Shown here: piece by piece, positions 43,252 to 52,468 of the stretch
How positions within the stretch are numbered: position 1 is the stretch's first letter
Layout of the letters: every line of letters starts with the position of its first letter
Assembly: GCF_000328525.1 (NCBI RefSeq)
Contig: NC_019964.1
Span: 2,976,001-3,040,000 of the forward strand
Length of the DNA: 64,000 nucleotides
Source of the DNA: Halovivax ruber XH-70
GTDB lineage: Archaea; Halobacteriota; Halobacteria; Halobacteriales; Natrialbaceae
Reading direction: 5' to 3'
Made by a program: the position numbers and the translations under genes
Notes under the pieces: model-generated
The model's database searches: none
Seen by the model: only the letters and a program-made list of their open reading frames with translations
Told to the model about the DNA's origin: nothing

Positions 43252-44589
43252 ATGGCCGCGATACTCGGGGAGGTCGACACCGACGGGGGACCGCCGCTCG
43301 CGATCCCGATCCGGCACTTCGTCGTCGGCTTCGGCTTCCTGCTCGCCGGCGCGCTCGTCGGCGCCGCGACGGGACTCGACCGCATTCCCTGGACTGGGAC
43401 GCTCGCGCACGTTCACCTGCTGCTGGTCGGCTGGGTCTGCGTAACGATCATGGGCGCGATGGTCCAGTTCGTCCCCGTCTGGTCGAACGCGACGCTTCAC
43501 TCCCGACGGCTCGCCGCGGCGCAACTCCCGCTGGTCGCCGCGGGCCTCGTCGCCTTCGCCACGGCGCTGCTCACCGAACGGCTGGCCCTGCTCCCCGTCG
43601 GCGGGACGCTCATGCTGGCCGGATTCTGGGTCTTCGCGTACAACACCGGGCGAACGCTCCTCACCGTCCAACCGTGGGACGTCACGGAACGCCACTTCGC
43701 ACTCGCTCTCGGCTTCTTCCTCGCGCTCACGACCTTAGGTCTCGCGCTGGCGGTCGACTTCACGCGACCCGTCTTCGTCGACTTGCCGGTCACTCGAACG
43801 AGCGTGATCGACGCCCACGTCACGCTCGCGATCTTCGGCGCCGTCCTCACGACCGTCCTCGGCGCGCTCTACCAGCTGGGGACGATGTTCACCCAGACGG
43901 ATCTCCACGGCGTCGATCACTGGATCCGCCGATTCGAGACGGTAGCCTATCCGGTCGGCGTGCTCGCGCTCGCCGGTGGCCGGCTGTTCGAACACGCGCC
44001 GCTGGCCCGCGTCGGTGGACTGGCCGTCGCCGTCGCCGTGGGCGCCTACGGCGTCTTGCTCGCTCGCCGCCTCGTCGAGACGCAGGTCGCGTGGACGCCG
44101 ATGCTCACCCGCTACGCCGTCGTCGCCGGCGCCATGCTCGCCTGGGCGCTCCTCGCGATTCCCGCGTGGATCGACGACCCGCTCACGTACACGACGCGCT
44201 ACGGCGCGCCGGGAAGCGTCCACCTGCTCGCGTTCGGCCTCGTCGGCTTCGTCGTCCTCGGGACGCTCTACCACGTCGTCCCGTTCATCGTCTGGGTCGA
44301 ACGCTACAGCGACCGGCTCGGACTGGAACCCGTCCCCATGATCGACGACCTCTACGACGACCGCCTCGCCGCCGCAGACGCCAGTTCTCTCTTCGGCGGG
44401 ACCGCCGCACTCGTCGCGAGCGATTTCCTTACCCTGCCGGAGGGTGTTGCGACCGCAGGCGGGATCGCCGTCGGCGTCGGCGCCGCGCTCTTCGTCGCGA
44501 ACATGGGCCTGGTGCTGTACCGCCACAGCCCCGACGGCCTTGGCCGGATCCTGTTCGGCCGACTGGCGAGCGACGTTGCGGAGAGTTGA
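43252..44589 (+). CDS. heme-copper-oxidase subunit I-like membrane protein
   Basis: A 445-residue membrane protein with about 12 hydrophobic segments. Histidines sit at positions reminiscent of heme-copper oxidase subunit I and NnrS proteins: LAHVHLLLVGWVCVTIMGAM, IDAHVTLAIFG, GSVHLLAFGLVGFVVLG and YHVVPFIVWVERY. The CuB/His-Tyr motif of true oxidases is not evident, so it may bind heme without being an oxidase. It diverges from the CGCGG gene and is surrounded by denitrification-associated proteins; a role in NO or heme handling is a guess. Confidence 0.7.
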   Translation: MAAILGEVDTDGGPPLAIPIRHFVVGFGFLLAGALVGAATGLDRIPWTGTLAHVHLLLVGWVCVTIMGAMVQFVPVWSNATLHSRRLAAAQLPLVAAGLVAFATALLTERLALLPVGGTLMLAGFWVFAYNTGRTLLTVQPWDVTERHFALALGFFLALTTLGLALAVDFTRPVFVDLPVTRTSVIDAHVTLAIFGAVLTTVLGALYQLGTMFTQTDLHGVDHWIRRFETVAYPVGVLALAGGRLFEHAPLARVGGLAVAVAVGAYGVLLARRLVETQVAWTPMLTRYAVVAGAMLAWALLAIPAWIDDPLTYTTRYGAPGSVHLLAFGLVGFVVLGTLYHVVPFIVWVERYSDRLGLEPVPMIDDLYDDRLAAADASSLFGGTAALVASDFLTLPEGVATAGGIAVGVGAALFVANMGLVLYRHSPDGLGRILFGRLASDVAES

Positions 44590-44636
44590 ACGACAAGAGA
44601 GAGGGAGGGAGGGAGGGACCGGGCGCCAGGACCGGC

Positions 44637-45338
44637 TCAGAACGGTGCGTCGACGTCTTGCGGACGATCGGTCGGCTGGTCGTACATCCCGTCCATGGCC
44701 GCGTCGCCGGGCGCCGCCCCGTCACCACCGGCTGCGTCGCCGGCCTCGACGCGCACCGACGCGTCGCCCGTCTCCAGATACGCCGCCTCCATCGCGGCGA
44801 GTTCCTCGTTGATCGACTCGCTCTTGTGATGCATCGGGTGGGCTCGCACGCGGACGAGATCGTACTCGTGGCGATCGGCGAGCCCGTTCCACGCCCGAAA
44901 CGAGCCGATGGCGAGCGTGTGACACTGCGGGCAGAACGGCGTCGTCGGCGTGAACTCCGCGCGAAGGACGGACAGGTCGCCAGCCGGGAACGAGTCGTCG
45001 AGGCGGTGCGAGTCGTCGGCCTCGGACGACTCCCCCGCAGCGTCGACGAACGCGGCCGCGTCCAGTCGCTCCCGAGCGTAGCGATAGCCGGCGTCGGAGT
45101 GGCGCGTATCGAGGTTCAGCCGGGCGAGGTTGTAGTTGAACGTCATGTCGTAGACCCCCCGCTCCTCGAAGAGTTCACGCGTGAGTCGGTGGAAGGCGAG
45201 GTGATCGTCGCCGGTCAGCACGGATAGTCCCGCCAGAAAGGGCCCTGGTTGGGGGATGGTGTCCGGGACGAACTCGTCGTAGTCGTCGAAGAGGCCACCG
45301 TCGTCGCCCCTGGCGAACGGATTGGCAAATCCAGCCAT
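44637..45338 (-). CDS. hypothetical protein with CPQC motif
   Basis: A 233-residue soluble protein with no family I can name. It starts MAGFANPFARGDDGGLFDDY. A helical N-terminal half is followed by TTPFCPQCHTLAIGSFRAWN, a zinc- or redox-type CxxC-x-H motif, and HEYDLVRVRAHPMHHKSESI with a His pair. The C-terminal 50 residues are disordered and acidic. It converges with the oxidase-like gene (48 nt apart). Conservation of CPQC plus MHH suggests metal binding. Confidence 0.65.
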   Translation of the reverse strand: MAGFANPFARGDDGGLFDDYDEFVPDTIPQPGPFLAGLSVLTGDDHLAFHRLTRELFEERGVYDMTFNYNLARLNLDTRHSDAGYRYARERLDAAAFVDAAGESSEADDSHRLDDSFPAGDLSVLRAEFTPTTPFCPQCHTLAIGSFRAWNGLADRHEYDLVRVRAHPMHHKSESINEELAAMEAAYLETGDASVRVEAGDAAGGDGAAPGDAAMDGMYDQPTDRPQDVDAPF

Positions 45339-45502
45339 ACGGAGACGGACGGGCCGAAGCCTGCTACCGGTGGTGACGAACATGTTCGCGGCCGGCACCG
45401 CAGTCGAGCGCGAGTGTCCGCTGGACGCGTGCATGGGTTCGAAACGCGTCGACAGAGAGTGGCTCTCCGCCGGAGACGGTTCCGTACCGAGAACGACACC
45501 GC

Positions 45503-45730
45503 TCAGGCGTGGGTGATCTCGACGTGCCACTCGTCGTCGGCGACCTGTGTGGTCTCGTGGTCGAACCCGCGTTTCGAGAGGACCGCGTACAGCGGCTTCG
45601 GCTCGAAGTGATTGATCAGGAGGAACGTCTCGCCGGGGTCGAGTGCATCGAGTTCCGCGGTGATATCGGAAAACGGTTCACCGTCGATCTCGCGGGCGTC
45701 GAGCGTGCGGTCGGCCTGAACTGTCGCCAT
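45503..45730 (-). CDS. DUF2249 protein
   Basis: A 75-residue protein covering one DUF2249 domain: ATVQADRTLDAREIDGEPFS, then LDALDPGETFLLINHFEPKP and LYAVLSKRGFDHETTQVADD. The TusA-like fold lacks the TusA cysteine, as is usual for DUF2249. In haloarchaea these small proteins accompany denitrification and NO-related genes; the biochemical role is unknown. The start at 45730 is the only one giving a domain-sized product. Confidence 0.85.
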   Translation of the reverse strand: MATVQADRTLDAREIDGEPFSDITAELDALDPGETFLLINHFEPKPLYAVLSKRGFDHETTQVADDEWHVEITHA

Positions 45731-45925
45731 AGCTGTTCGTCCGGTGTCCGGCGGGGTGGCCCTTCCGCCGATCATATTCGCCTCGAAGTCGTCCGGATGG
45801 CCACCACCGACGACGGCCTCGAGACCGGGGACGCCGACGGACGACGCGCGCAGAGGCGACAATTCACCGCGAGCCGAACGGGTTCGGCGACACGGTTGTC
45901 CGCCCACCCGCCATTTTTCGGGTGG

Positions 45926-46243
45926 ATGATGACCGGCGACGATCGGCTGCGGGCGACGGTGTCGGCGCTCGACGACTCGACCTGTCGGGCAATCCTCGAA
46001 GCGCTCGGCGAGCCGGCGACCGCCGCCACGCTCGCGAAGCGATGTGACGTCTCTTCCTCGACAGTGTACCGAAAACTCGAGCGACTCCAGCGTGCCGGCC
46101 TCGTCGAACGCCGCGTCGCGATCCGAGCCGATTTCCGCCAGACCGTCAGGTACGCCACGACGTTCGACGAGATCTCGATCGGTGTCGACGACCTTCGAGC
46201 CGCCCAGCTCGCGGCAGACGGTGGAGAGACAGAGCGGCGGTAG
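45926..46243 (+). CDS. small winged-helix transcriptional regulator
   Basis: A 105-residue protein starting at the first of two adjacent ATGs. It is a single wHTH: SALDDSTCRAILEALGEPAT, AATLAKRCDVSSSTVYRKLE and the wing AGLVERRVAIRADFRQTVRY. It diverges from the DUF2249 gene with about 195 nt between them and probably regulates it or the neighbouring oxidase operon. Confidence 0.8.
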   Translation: MMTGDDRLRATVSALDDSTCRAILEALGEPATAATLAKRCDVSSSTVYRKLERLQRAGLVERRVAIRADFRQTVRYATTFDEISIGVDDLRAAQLAADGGETERR

Positions 46244-46407
46244 CGAGATCGAGACGGTGGCTCCGTCGATCGGGGAAACGGTCACGGTGTGTAGCGGGAA
46301 GCGGCGAGAAGTGTCATATGAGTAGAGAGACGTAACTGGCAGGGTAGCAACGCCAGAAAGCGACTGGTGCGTGTGTGCAGACCGAGACCGAGACTCCGGA
46401 CGGGTGG

Positions 46408-46611
46408 TTAGCTGGCCGATTCGGGCCCGTTTCCGCCGGAGTCACCAGTGACCGCCCAGACGACGATCGCACCGAGTATCGCGACGCCGATGAGCACCGT
46501 CTGGAGGAGCGACAGGTCGATGCCGACCCAGGCGGCGACCGTCCGGAGTTCCACGATGAACGGCACGGCCAGCACGAGCACGACGAGCAACAGGGCGGGA
46601 TCGATCCGCAT
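46408..46611 (-). CDS. small membrane protein of the ba3 oxidase operon (CbaE-like)
   Basis: A 67-residue protein with two hydrophobic segments (ALLLVVLVLAVPFIVELRTV and LLQTVLIGVAILGAIVVWAV). Its ATG overlaps the TGA of the oxidase subunit I gene by one base. The size and position match the small CbaE-type protein of haloarchaeal ba3 oxidase operons. A role as oxidase accessory subunit is inferred from context. Confidence 0.72.
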   Translation of the reverse strand: MRIDPALLLVVLVLAVPFIVELRTVAAWVGIDLSLLQTVLIGVAILGAIVVWAVTGDSGGNGPESAS

Positions 46612-48356
46612 CAGCGGCCCACCACCCACTCGACGAGCCCGCCGATCGTGTCGATCGGCGGCAAGACGCGGGTAATGCCGTCGATACCGGGGCCGAAGAG
46701 CCCGCCACGCTGGACGATCGCGGCCAGCGGGAGCGAGTACGCGAGGACGATCAGGACGAACGCGATCGCCGTCCAGAGTTTGAGGTTGTCGAGAATCGCC
46801 GGCGAGTGCTCCGGACCGGAGAGGGTGCCGGCGTAGGTGTTGTCGGGCACCTCGCCGCGATCACCGAGCATCGTCATGACGATCGTGACGAGGAAGATGA
46901 CCGTCGAGATGGTCAGCAGGGTCCCGCCGAGAACGACCTGGGCGTCCAGCTCGCCGACGCTACCGATAGCGCCCTCGAACGCGAAGCTCTCGTACTGCGG
47001 TTCGGCCGTCCGACGCGGAACGCCGAGCAGGCCGGCGCGGTGCATCGCGTTCGACATGAACACCATCCCGAGGAACCAGAGGAGGACCTGGACGAGTCCC
47101 GCCGTCCGGTTCCACAGCGGCTTACCGGTCACCTGCGGGATGAACCAGTACGAGCCGGCCATGAACGTCAGCGCGACTGCGGTGCCGACGGTGAGGTGGA
47201 AGTGGCCGACGATCCAGAACGTGTTGTGCACGAGGTAGTTGATGTTCATCCCGGCGTTGATCATGCCGGAGAAGCCGGCCGCGGCGAACAACAGCCCCGA
47301 GAGCGCCATGCCCGTGAAGACGGGATCACGCCACGGGAGTTTTCCGAGCCAGCGGAGTTTGCCCGTCCCGCCGCGCTGGCGGGCGCCGTGTTCCATACTC
47401 GCGACGACGGTGAAGGCCGTCAGCAGGCTCGGCAGCAGGAGGAACATCGTGTTCACCATGACGATGAACTTGAATCCCTCCGCGATGCCGGGGTCCATGT
47501 ACTGGTGGTGGATGCCCGTCGGCGTCGAGAGGAGCAAGAAGAGCACGAAGACCACGCGGGCGAGCGGATCGCTGAACAGTTTGCCGCCCGAGAGCTTCGG
47601 CAGCAGGATGTACCACAGCATGTACGCCGGCATCAGCCAGAAGTAGACGACGGCGTGGCCGAAGAACCAGAATAGCGTCCGGGTGAGCAGGGGATTGACC
47701 GAGTCGACGATCCCGAGCGACCACGGGAGCAAGAAGACGACGATGGCGATGGCGACACCCACCGAGGAGAGCCACCAGAACAGCATCGTCGTCAGCGCCA
47801 TGAACGCCGGCAGCGGCGTCCGCTCGTCGGGGTGCTCACGCTTCCAGGCCCAGTAGGTGCGGAACCAGTCGTAGCCGGCGATCCACGTGCCGATCACGAA
47901 GATGGCCAGGCCGAGGTAGAACAGCGGGTGTGCCTGCAACGGCGCGTAGAAGGTAAACAGCACGCTCGCCGACAGTTCCTCACCCAGCAGCGTCGGCGGT
48001 TCGGTGAGAAAGCCGGCGAAGATGGCGACGACCGCCATGAGCGCACCGACGACCATCGTTCCGTACCAGCCCCACGCGAAGCGCATGCTGGGGAGGTTTC
48101 GATCGAGGCTGGTGGTGATCCCCCAGGTGAACAGGGCAACCAGGAAGAAGATGGTGAACGTCAGCGCCAGCAACACCCCGTGAGCCGTCAGCGCGGTGTA
48201 GTAATCAGCCGAGGAGAGGACGCGGACCATCCCGGTCCGGTGGAGCACCTGGAGCAATCCAAAGGTGGCCCCGACCGCCAGCGCGAGGAACGCGGAGACC
48301 ATGGCGGCCTTCACGAGGCGCGCTTCCTCGGGGAACTGATCGATGTAGGACGTCAC
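46611..48356 (-). CDS. cbaA: ba3-type cytochrome c oxidase subunit I
   Basis: A 581-residue protein with about 13 membrane helices. The heme and copper ligands are visible: TAHGVLLALTF (heme b His), GHAVVYFWLMPAY (CuB His with the cross-linking Tyr), GIHHQYMDPG (CuB His pair), and HNTFWIVGHFHLTVG (heme a3 and b His). The position of the Tyr and lack of the D-channel motif are as in ba3 (B-type) oxidases. It overlaps subunit II by four bases. It reduces O2 to water at high affinity, using a blue-copper protein or cytochrome as donor. Confidence 0.93.
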   Translation of the reverse strand: MTSYIDQFPEEARLVKAAMVSAFLALAVGATFGLLQVLHRTGMVRVLSSADYYTALTAHGVLLALTFTIFFLVALFTWGITTSLDRNLPSMRFAWGWYGTMVVGALMAVVAIFAGFLTEPPTLLGEELSASVLFTFYAPLQAHPLFYLGLAIFVIGTWIAGYDWFRTYWAWKREHPDERTPLPAFMALTTMLFWWLSSVGVAIAIVVFLLPWSLGIVDSVNPLLTRTLFWFFGHAVVYFWLMPAYMLWYILLPKLSGGKLFSDPLARVVFVLFLLLSTPTGIHHQYMDPGIAEGFKFIVMVNTMFLLLPSLLTAFTVVASMEHGARQRGGTGKLRWLGKLPWRDPVFTGMALSGLLFAAAGFSGMINAGMNINYLVHNTFWIVGHFHLTVGTAVALTFMAGSYWFIPQVTGKPLWNRTAGLVQVLLWFLGMVFMSNAMHRAGLLGVPRRTAEPQYESFAFEGAIGSVGELDAQVVLGGTLLTISTVIFLVTIVMTMLGDRGEVPDNTYAGTLSGPEHSPAILDNLKLWTAIAFVLIVLAYSLPLAAIVQRGGLFGPGIDGITRVLPPIDTIGGLVEWVVGR

Positions 48357-48877
48357 TGGCCGTCACCTCCGTCGTACTGGTCTTCGGGAACGACCTCGAC
48401 CGTCCCCTCCATGTTGTGGTGATCGTAGCCGCAGTACTCGTTACAGAGCAGGCCGTACGTGTCCGGTTCGTCGAACTCGACGGTGAGTTCCGCGACTTCA
48501 CCCGGGATGACCATCGTGTTGACGTTCGTCCCTGGAACGGAGAAGCCGTGGATCACGTCGGAACTGGTCACGTAGAACGTGACAGTGCTGTTTGCGGGGA
48601 CCTGTATCGGGTCGAAGCCGAGCTGGTCGGAACCGGGGTTGAAGTAGAACGCGGAGGCGACGACGTTCACCTCGTACTCGTTTTCACCCACTTGCTCGAC
48701 GCCCGGGTCGCCGAACCGCTCGTGATCGGCGAGGTTGTTCGGATCGACGGTGCCGCCGGAGTCGTCGACCATCGAGACGCCCGCGCCGACCGTTCCGTAC
48801 GTGATCGTCGCGATGAAGAACACGATCAGGACCAGCGCGGCGCCGAGCCAGGCCTTCTCGTAGCTGTGAATGTCCAT
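48353..48877 (-). CDS. cbaB: ba3-type oxidase subunit II (CuA)
   Basis: A 174-residue protein. One N-terminal membrane anchor (WLGAALVLIVFFIATITYGT) precedes a cupredoxin domain. The CuA ligands are SDVIHGFSVPG (His) and LLCNEYCGYDHHNMEG (Cys-x3-Cys, His, Met). The start MDIHSYEKAWLG at 48877 overlaps the upstream small subunit stop by one base. It receives electrons and passes them to subunit I. Confidence 0.93.
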   Translation of the reverse strand: MDIHSYEKAWLGAALVLIVFFIATITYGTVGAGVSMVDDSGGTVDPNNLADHERFGDPGVEQVGENEYEVNVVASAFYFNPGSDQLGFDPIQVPANSTVTFYVTSSDVIHGFSVPGTNVNTMVIPGEVAELTVEFDEPDTYGLLCNEYCGYDHHNMEGTVEVVPEDQYDGGDGQ

Positions 48878-49074
48878 CAGCCGATCACCCCCACGACTGT
48901 CGGCCCGTTGCCGAGGAACTCCACGAAGTACGTGAAGAGCCACATGCCGACGAGGATCAAGAAGTACAGTGTGATCAGGACAGCCGTCCCGATCGGATCG
49001 AACTCGTCGTGCGTGAGTTCCCGTTCGATGACACTATCCGGTGGTGCACCGTGCTGGTCGGTTGACTGACTCAT
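48877..49074 (-). CDS. cbaD: small ba3 oxidase subunit (CbaD-like)
   Basis: A 65-residue protein starting MSQSTDQHGAPPDSVIE with one membrane helix (GTAVLITLYFLILVGMWLFT). It is the first gene of the oxidase operon and its TGA overlaps the subunit II ATG. The size and position match CbaD of haloarchaeal ba3 oxidases. Confidence 0.82.
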   Translation of the reverse strand: MSQSTDQHGAPPDSVIERELTHDEFDPIGTAVLITLYFLILVGMWLFTYFVEFLGNGPTVVGVIG

Positions 49075-49140
49075 GTGTAGGGGGTGGAATAGAACCGAGA
49101 TGAACGGACATCCCCGTTCCACGTCTCTGGGAATTCAAGC

Positions 49141-49156
49141 CAATATTAATAAAAGC
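49141..49156. promoter_or_regulatory. shared AT-rich promoter of the divergent oxidase operon and small membrane gene
   Basis: The CAATATTAATAAAAG stretch is about 25 nt before the plus-strand ATG at 49174 (leaderless spacing). On the minus strand it reads TTTATTAATATTG about 70 nt before cbaD. A second minus-strand candidate is GGTTCTATTCC near 49090. Confidence 0.45.
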
Positions 49157-49173
49157 CCGTGCCAAGTTGGCGT

Positions 49174-49368
49174 ATGGATTTCGAATCGCTCGCCCCGCGA
49201 GTCGTCACGACGATCGCCGTCGCCGCACTCGTCCCCGCGCTCTGGTACGTCCTCGGCCGCCCGAGCACCGTCAGCGCCGTCGCGGCGGTCAACGTCCTGC
49301 TCATCGCCGGTTCGCTCTGGATCGCGATGGGGCCGACCGGCGCCAGTACGGCCGAGCCCGCTCACTGA
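49174..49368 (+). CDS. small two-helix membrane protein
   Basis: A 64-residue protein with two hydrophobic segments (RVVTTIAVAALVPALWYVLG and AVAAVNVLLIAGSLWIAMG). The leaderless promoter position supports the ATG at 49174. It is placed between divergent ba3 oxidase and the oxidase-type copper ATPase, suggesting a part in oxidase assembly; no family function is known to me. Confidence 0.65.
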   Translation: MDFESLAPRVVTTIAVAALVPALWYVLGRPSTVSAVAAVNVLLIAGSLWIAMGPTGASTAEPAH

Positions 49369-49469
49369 TCGCATCGGCCGACCCGGCGAGTGCCGCCCCA
49401 GCAACCGACCAGCCGCCCGTCGTTCCGGCGAACAGGGAGCAGTCACCCTGGATACGGTGATCTCGACAC

Positions 49470-52031
49470 GTGACCCAGTCTTCCGCATCCACGTCGTCCG
49501 GCACTACTGCTGGCAGCTGTCGACTCTGTGGGCTGGTGACTCCCGACCCGCCGATCACCGACGACGAGGTTCCCGGCCACTTCTGCTGTGAAGGCTGTCT
49601 GCAGGTAGCGAGCGCGCTCTCCGATCTCGACGACGTCGACGAGACGAGCGTTCGCGAGCGGGTCGAGGGGCCACCGGACGATCGAGACCGCGACGGAGCC
49701 GCCCGTTCGACGGACGCCGCCCAGCCGGGATCGACGGGCCCCGAAACCGACACTGGCCACCAGGAAACGGCCAGCGTCGACACTGTATCCGACGCCACGA
49801 CCGGCGAACACACCTTCCTCGCCGTCGATGGGATGCACTGTTCGACCTGCGAAGCCTTCCTCGAACTGCGAGCGGAGGGCGTGGAGGGCGTCAGCGAGGC
49901 CACGGCGAGTTACGCGAGCGACACCGTTCGCGTCGCGTACGATCCCGAGCGCGTCACCGCCGAGGAACTCCCCGACCGGCTCACCGGCTACGGCTACCAG
50001 GCGCACGACCGTGACGGCACCGTCGGCGACACTCACGGCGAGGAGACCGTCGGCCGGCTCCTGCTCGGCGGCCTGTTCGGGATGATGGTCATGCTGTGGT
50101 ACGTCGTCTTCCTCTACCCCGAGTATCTCGGCTTCGACCCCGTGGTGAGCCTCGGCGGCTTCGTCGGGCCGTACCTCTACGGGAACATCTGGCTCATGAC
50201 GTCGATCGTCCTGTTCTACACGGGCTACCCGATCCTCCGAGGGGCCGTCGTCAGCCTGCGGGCGCACCGGCCGAACATGGACCTGCTGGTCGCCACCGCC
50301 GCGCTGTCGGCGTACGCCTACAGCACGCTGGCGATGGTCCTCGGCCGCTCGGACCTGTACTTCGACGTCTCCGTCGCGATCGTCCTCGTCGTCACCGCGG
50401 GCACCTGGTACGAGGGCCGGGTGAAACGTCGCTCGCTCGGCCTGGTCCGCGACTTGACCGAAGGCCGGGTCAGCGAGGCGCGAGTGCTATCGGCCGTGGA
50501 CGACGCCACGGCCGACGTCGAGGCGTTCGAGACCGTCCCAATCGAGGCCGTCGAGCCGGGCGACGAGCTCCTCGTCAGACCGGGCGAACGGGTGCCGCTC
50601 GACGGCACCGTCGCGACCGGAACGGCCGCCGTCGACGAGTCGTTGCTCTCGGGCGAAGCGCTCCCCGTGACGAAAGCTCCCGGCGACGACGTCCGCGGCG
50701 GGACCGTCGTCACCGACGCGCCACTCACCGTCACCGTCGGCGAGACGGCCGAGAGCACGCTCGACCGACTCGTCGAACTCCTCTGGGACGTCCAGAGCGC
50801 GACGCCGGGCGTCCAGCGGCTGGCCGACCGCCTGGCGACGATCTTCGTCCCGGTGGTGCTCGGTCTCGCCACCGTCGTGACCGTCGGCTCGCTGTGGACG
50901 GGCGCAGCGGCGTCCGACGCACTTCTCGCCGGGCTCACGGTCCTGATCGTCTCCTGCCCCTGTGCGCTCGGCCTCGCCACCCCGCTCGCCATCGCCTCGG
51001 GCGTCGGGGCGGCCGCCGATCGCGGGATCGTTCTGGCGAGCGAGCACGTCCTCGAAGCGGCCCCCGAGGCCGACGTCGTCGTCTTCGACAAGACGGGGAC
51101 GCTGACGACCGGCGAGATGACGGTCCGCGACGCGGTCCCGGACGACGGCGTGTCCGCGTCGACGCTCCTCGATCGGGCGGCTGCGCTCGAAGCACACTCG
51201 GCGCACCCGATCGCCGACGCGATCGTGGCGGGAAGCGAGGGAGACCGGACTGGTGACGAGGCGGGACGTGACGGGCGCGTCGGCGACCCGGCGGCACTGC
51301 CCGACGCAAGCGACGTCGAGACGCACCGCCGGGGCGTCAGCGGGGCGGTCGACGGCGAGGCGACAGTCGTCGGCCACCCCGCATTGTTCGACGAGCGAGG
51401 GTGGATGATGCCGAACGGCCTGGTCGAAGCCGTCGAGTCGATCCGGGCAGACGGCGACGTCCCGGTCGTCGTCGGCTGGTCGGGTCGGGCTCGGGGCGTC
51501 GTGGCCGTCGGCGACGAGCCACGGCCGGGCTGGCGCGAGACGGTCGACGCACTCGCCGAGGACCGGACGGTCACCGTCCTGACCGGCGACGAGGGGGCGA
51601 GCGCCGACCGCTACCGCGAGGTGGACGCGATCGACGACGTGTTCGCGGGCGTCCCGCCCGAAGGGAAAGCCGAGACGGTTCGCCGGCTGGGTGCCCGCGG
51701 GACCGTGGCCATGGTCGGCGACGGCAGTAACGACGCCCCTGCCCTCGCGAGCGCCGACCTGGGGATCGCGATGGGAAGCGGGACCGATCTCGCGGGCGAC
51801 GCCGCGGACGCCATCCTCACGACCGACGACGTGCGCGACGTACCGGCCGTCTTCGACCTCGCGAGCGCGACGAACGGCCGCATTCGACAGAACCTCGGCT
51901 GGGCGTTCGTCTACAACGCCGTCGCGATCCCGCTGGCCGTCGCGGGCCTCATCAACCCGCTGCTGGCCGCGGTCGCGATGGCGACGAGCAGTCTGCTGGT
52001 CGTCGGCAACTCGACGCGCTCGCTGACGTAG
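49470..52031 (+). CDS. Cu+-translocating P1B-ATPase of the CopA2/FixI/CcoI type
   Basis: An 853-residue copper ATPase with a GTG start. The N-terminal Cys region (CRLCGLVTPDPPITDDE, then GHFCCEGCLQVA) resembles the head of FixI/CcoI pumps. An HMA domain has GMHCSTCEAF; eight helices include the CPCALGLATPLAIAS ion site; catalytic motifs are SGEALPVTK, DKTGTLTTGEM, SAHPIADAI and VGDGSNDAPALASA. The two Cys-rich ends imply slow copper export for insertion into secreted cuproproteins, here the CuA/CuB sites of the adjacent ba3 oxidase or N2O reductase. Confidence 0.9.
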   Translation: MTQSSASTSSGTTAGSCRLCGLVTPDPPITDDEVPGHFCCEGCLQVASALSDLDDVDETSVRERVEGPPDDRDRDGAARSTDAAQPGSTGPETDTGHQETASVDTVSDATTGEHTFLAVDGMHCSTCEAFLELRAEGVEGVSEATASYASDTVRVAYDPERVTAEELPDRLTGYGYQAHDRDGTVGDTHGEETVGRLLLGGLFGMMVMLWYVVFLYPEYLGFDPVVSLGGFVGPYLYGNIWLMTSIVLFYTGYPILRGAVVSLRAHRPNMDLLVATAALSAYAYSTLAMVLGRSDLYFDVSVAIVLVVTAGTWYEGRVKRRSLGLVRDLTEGRVSEARVLSAVDDATADVEAFETVPIEAVEPGDELLVRPGERVPLDGTVATGTAAVDESLLSGEALPVTKAPGDDVRGGTVVTDAPLTVTVGETAESTLDRLVELLWDVQSATPGVQRLADRLATIFVPVVLGLATVVTVGSLWTGAAASDALLAGLTVLIVSCPCALGLATPLAIASGVGAAADRGIVLASEHVLEAAPEADVVVFDKTGTLTTGEMTVRDAVPDDGVSASTLLDRAAALEAHSAHPIADAIVAGSEGDRTGDEAGRDGRVGDPAALPDASDVETHRRGVSGAVDGEATVVGHPALFDERGWMMPNGLVEAVESIRADGDVPVVVGWSGRARGVVAVGDEPRPGWRETVDALAEDRTVTVLTGDEGASADRYREVDAIDDVFAGVPPEGKAETVRRLGARGTVAMVGDGSNDAPALASADLGIAMGSGTDLAGDAADAILTTDDVRDVPAVFDLASATNGRIRQNLGWAFVYNAVAIPLAVAGLINPLLAAVAMATSSLLVVGNSTRSLT

Positions 52032-52092
52032 ACGGCCGATCGAGGGGTTCGACCGACCGCACGGCCGATCGAGACGGGGGAGAGAAATCGAG

Positions 52093-52272
52093 TCACGCCG
52101 CAGCCGTTTCCGCCACCTGGAGAGACACCGAGAGGGCAGCCAGCACCAGCCCGGCCAGCAGTGCCCCATACTGGACGTACCAGACGGTCGGTTCCAGCAC
52201 CGTCATCCCAACGACGGAGAGGCTCAATCCCACAACCAACGGGACGACCCACGTGTGCGCTCGCTCCGGCAT
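52093..52272 (-). CDS. small membrane protein, function unknown
   Basis: A 59-residue protein starting MPERAHTWVVPLVVGLSL with two hydrophobic helices (WVVPLVVGLSLSVVGMTVLE and YGALLAGLVLAALSVSLQV). It lies convergent to the copper ATPase and upstream is the CcdA gene end. Haloarchaeal oxidase clusters often contain such short proteins. The longer upstream frame crosses an AT-rich putative promoter and is rejected. Confidence 0.6.
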   Translation of the reverse strand: MPERAHTWVVPLVVGLSLSVVGMTVLEPTVWYVQYGALLAGLVLAALSVSLQVAETAAA

Positions 52273-52468
52273 ACCGCTCGGTGCGAATTCCCGATAGAAG
52301 AAGCCGTTGTTTTTCGCGAGAGTCCCAGAAGCGCCCTGAGAAACCGATACGCGTCGAATCGTCGCCGATCCATCCGTTCTTCGCGTGGTCGTCGGGACGG
52401 AAAACGAACCGTAGTCCGGTCGGTACGCGGTCCCCGCTGAGAACGGCAAATCCAGCGTAGGGGGTCGT

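Noticed and set aside
49470..52031. Zinc or cadmium pump for the CPC-type ATPase
   Set aside because: CPCALGLATPLA with the FixI-like Cys head and oxidase context favours copper.
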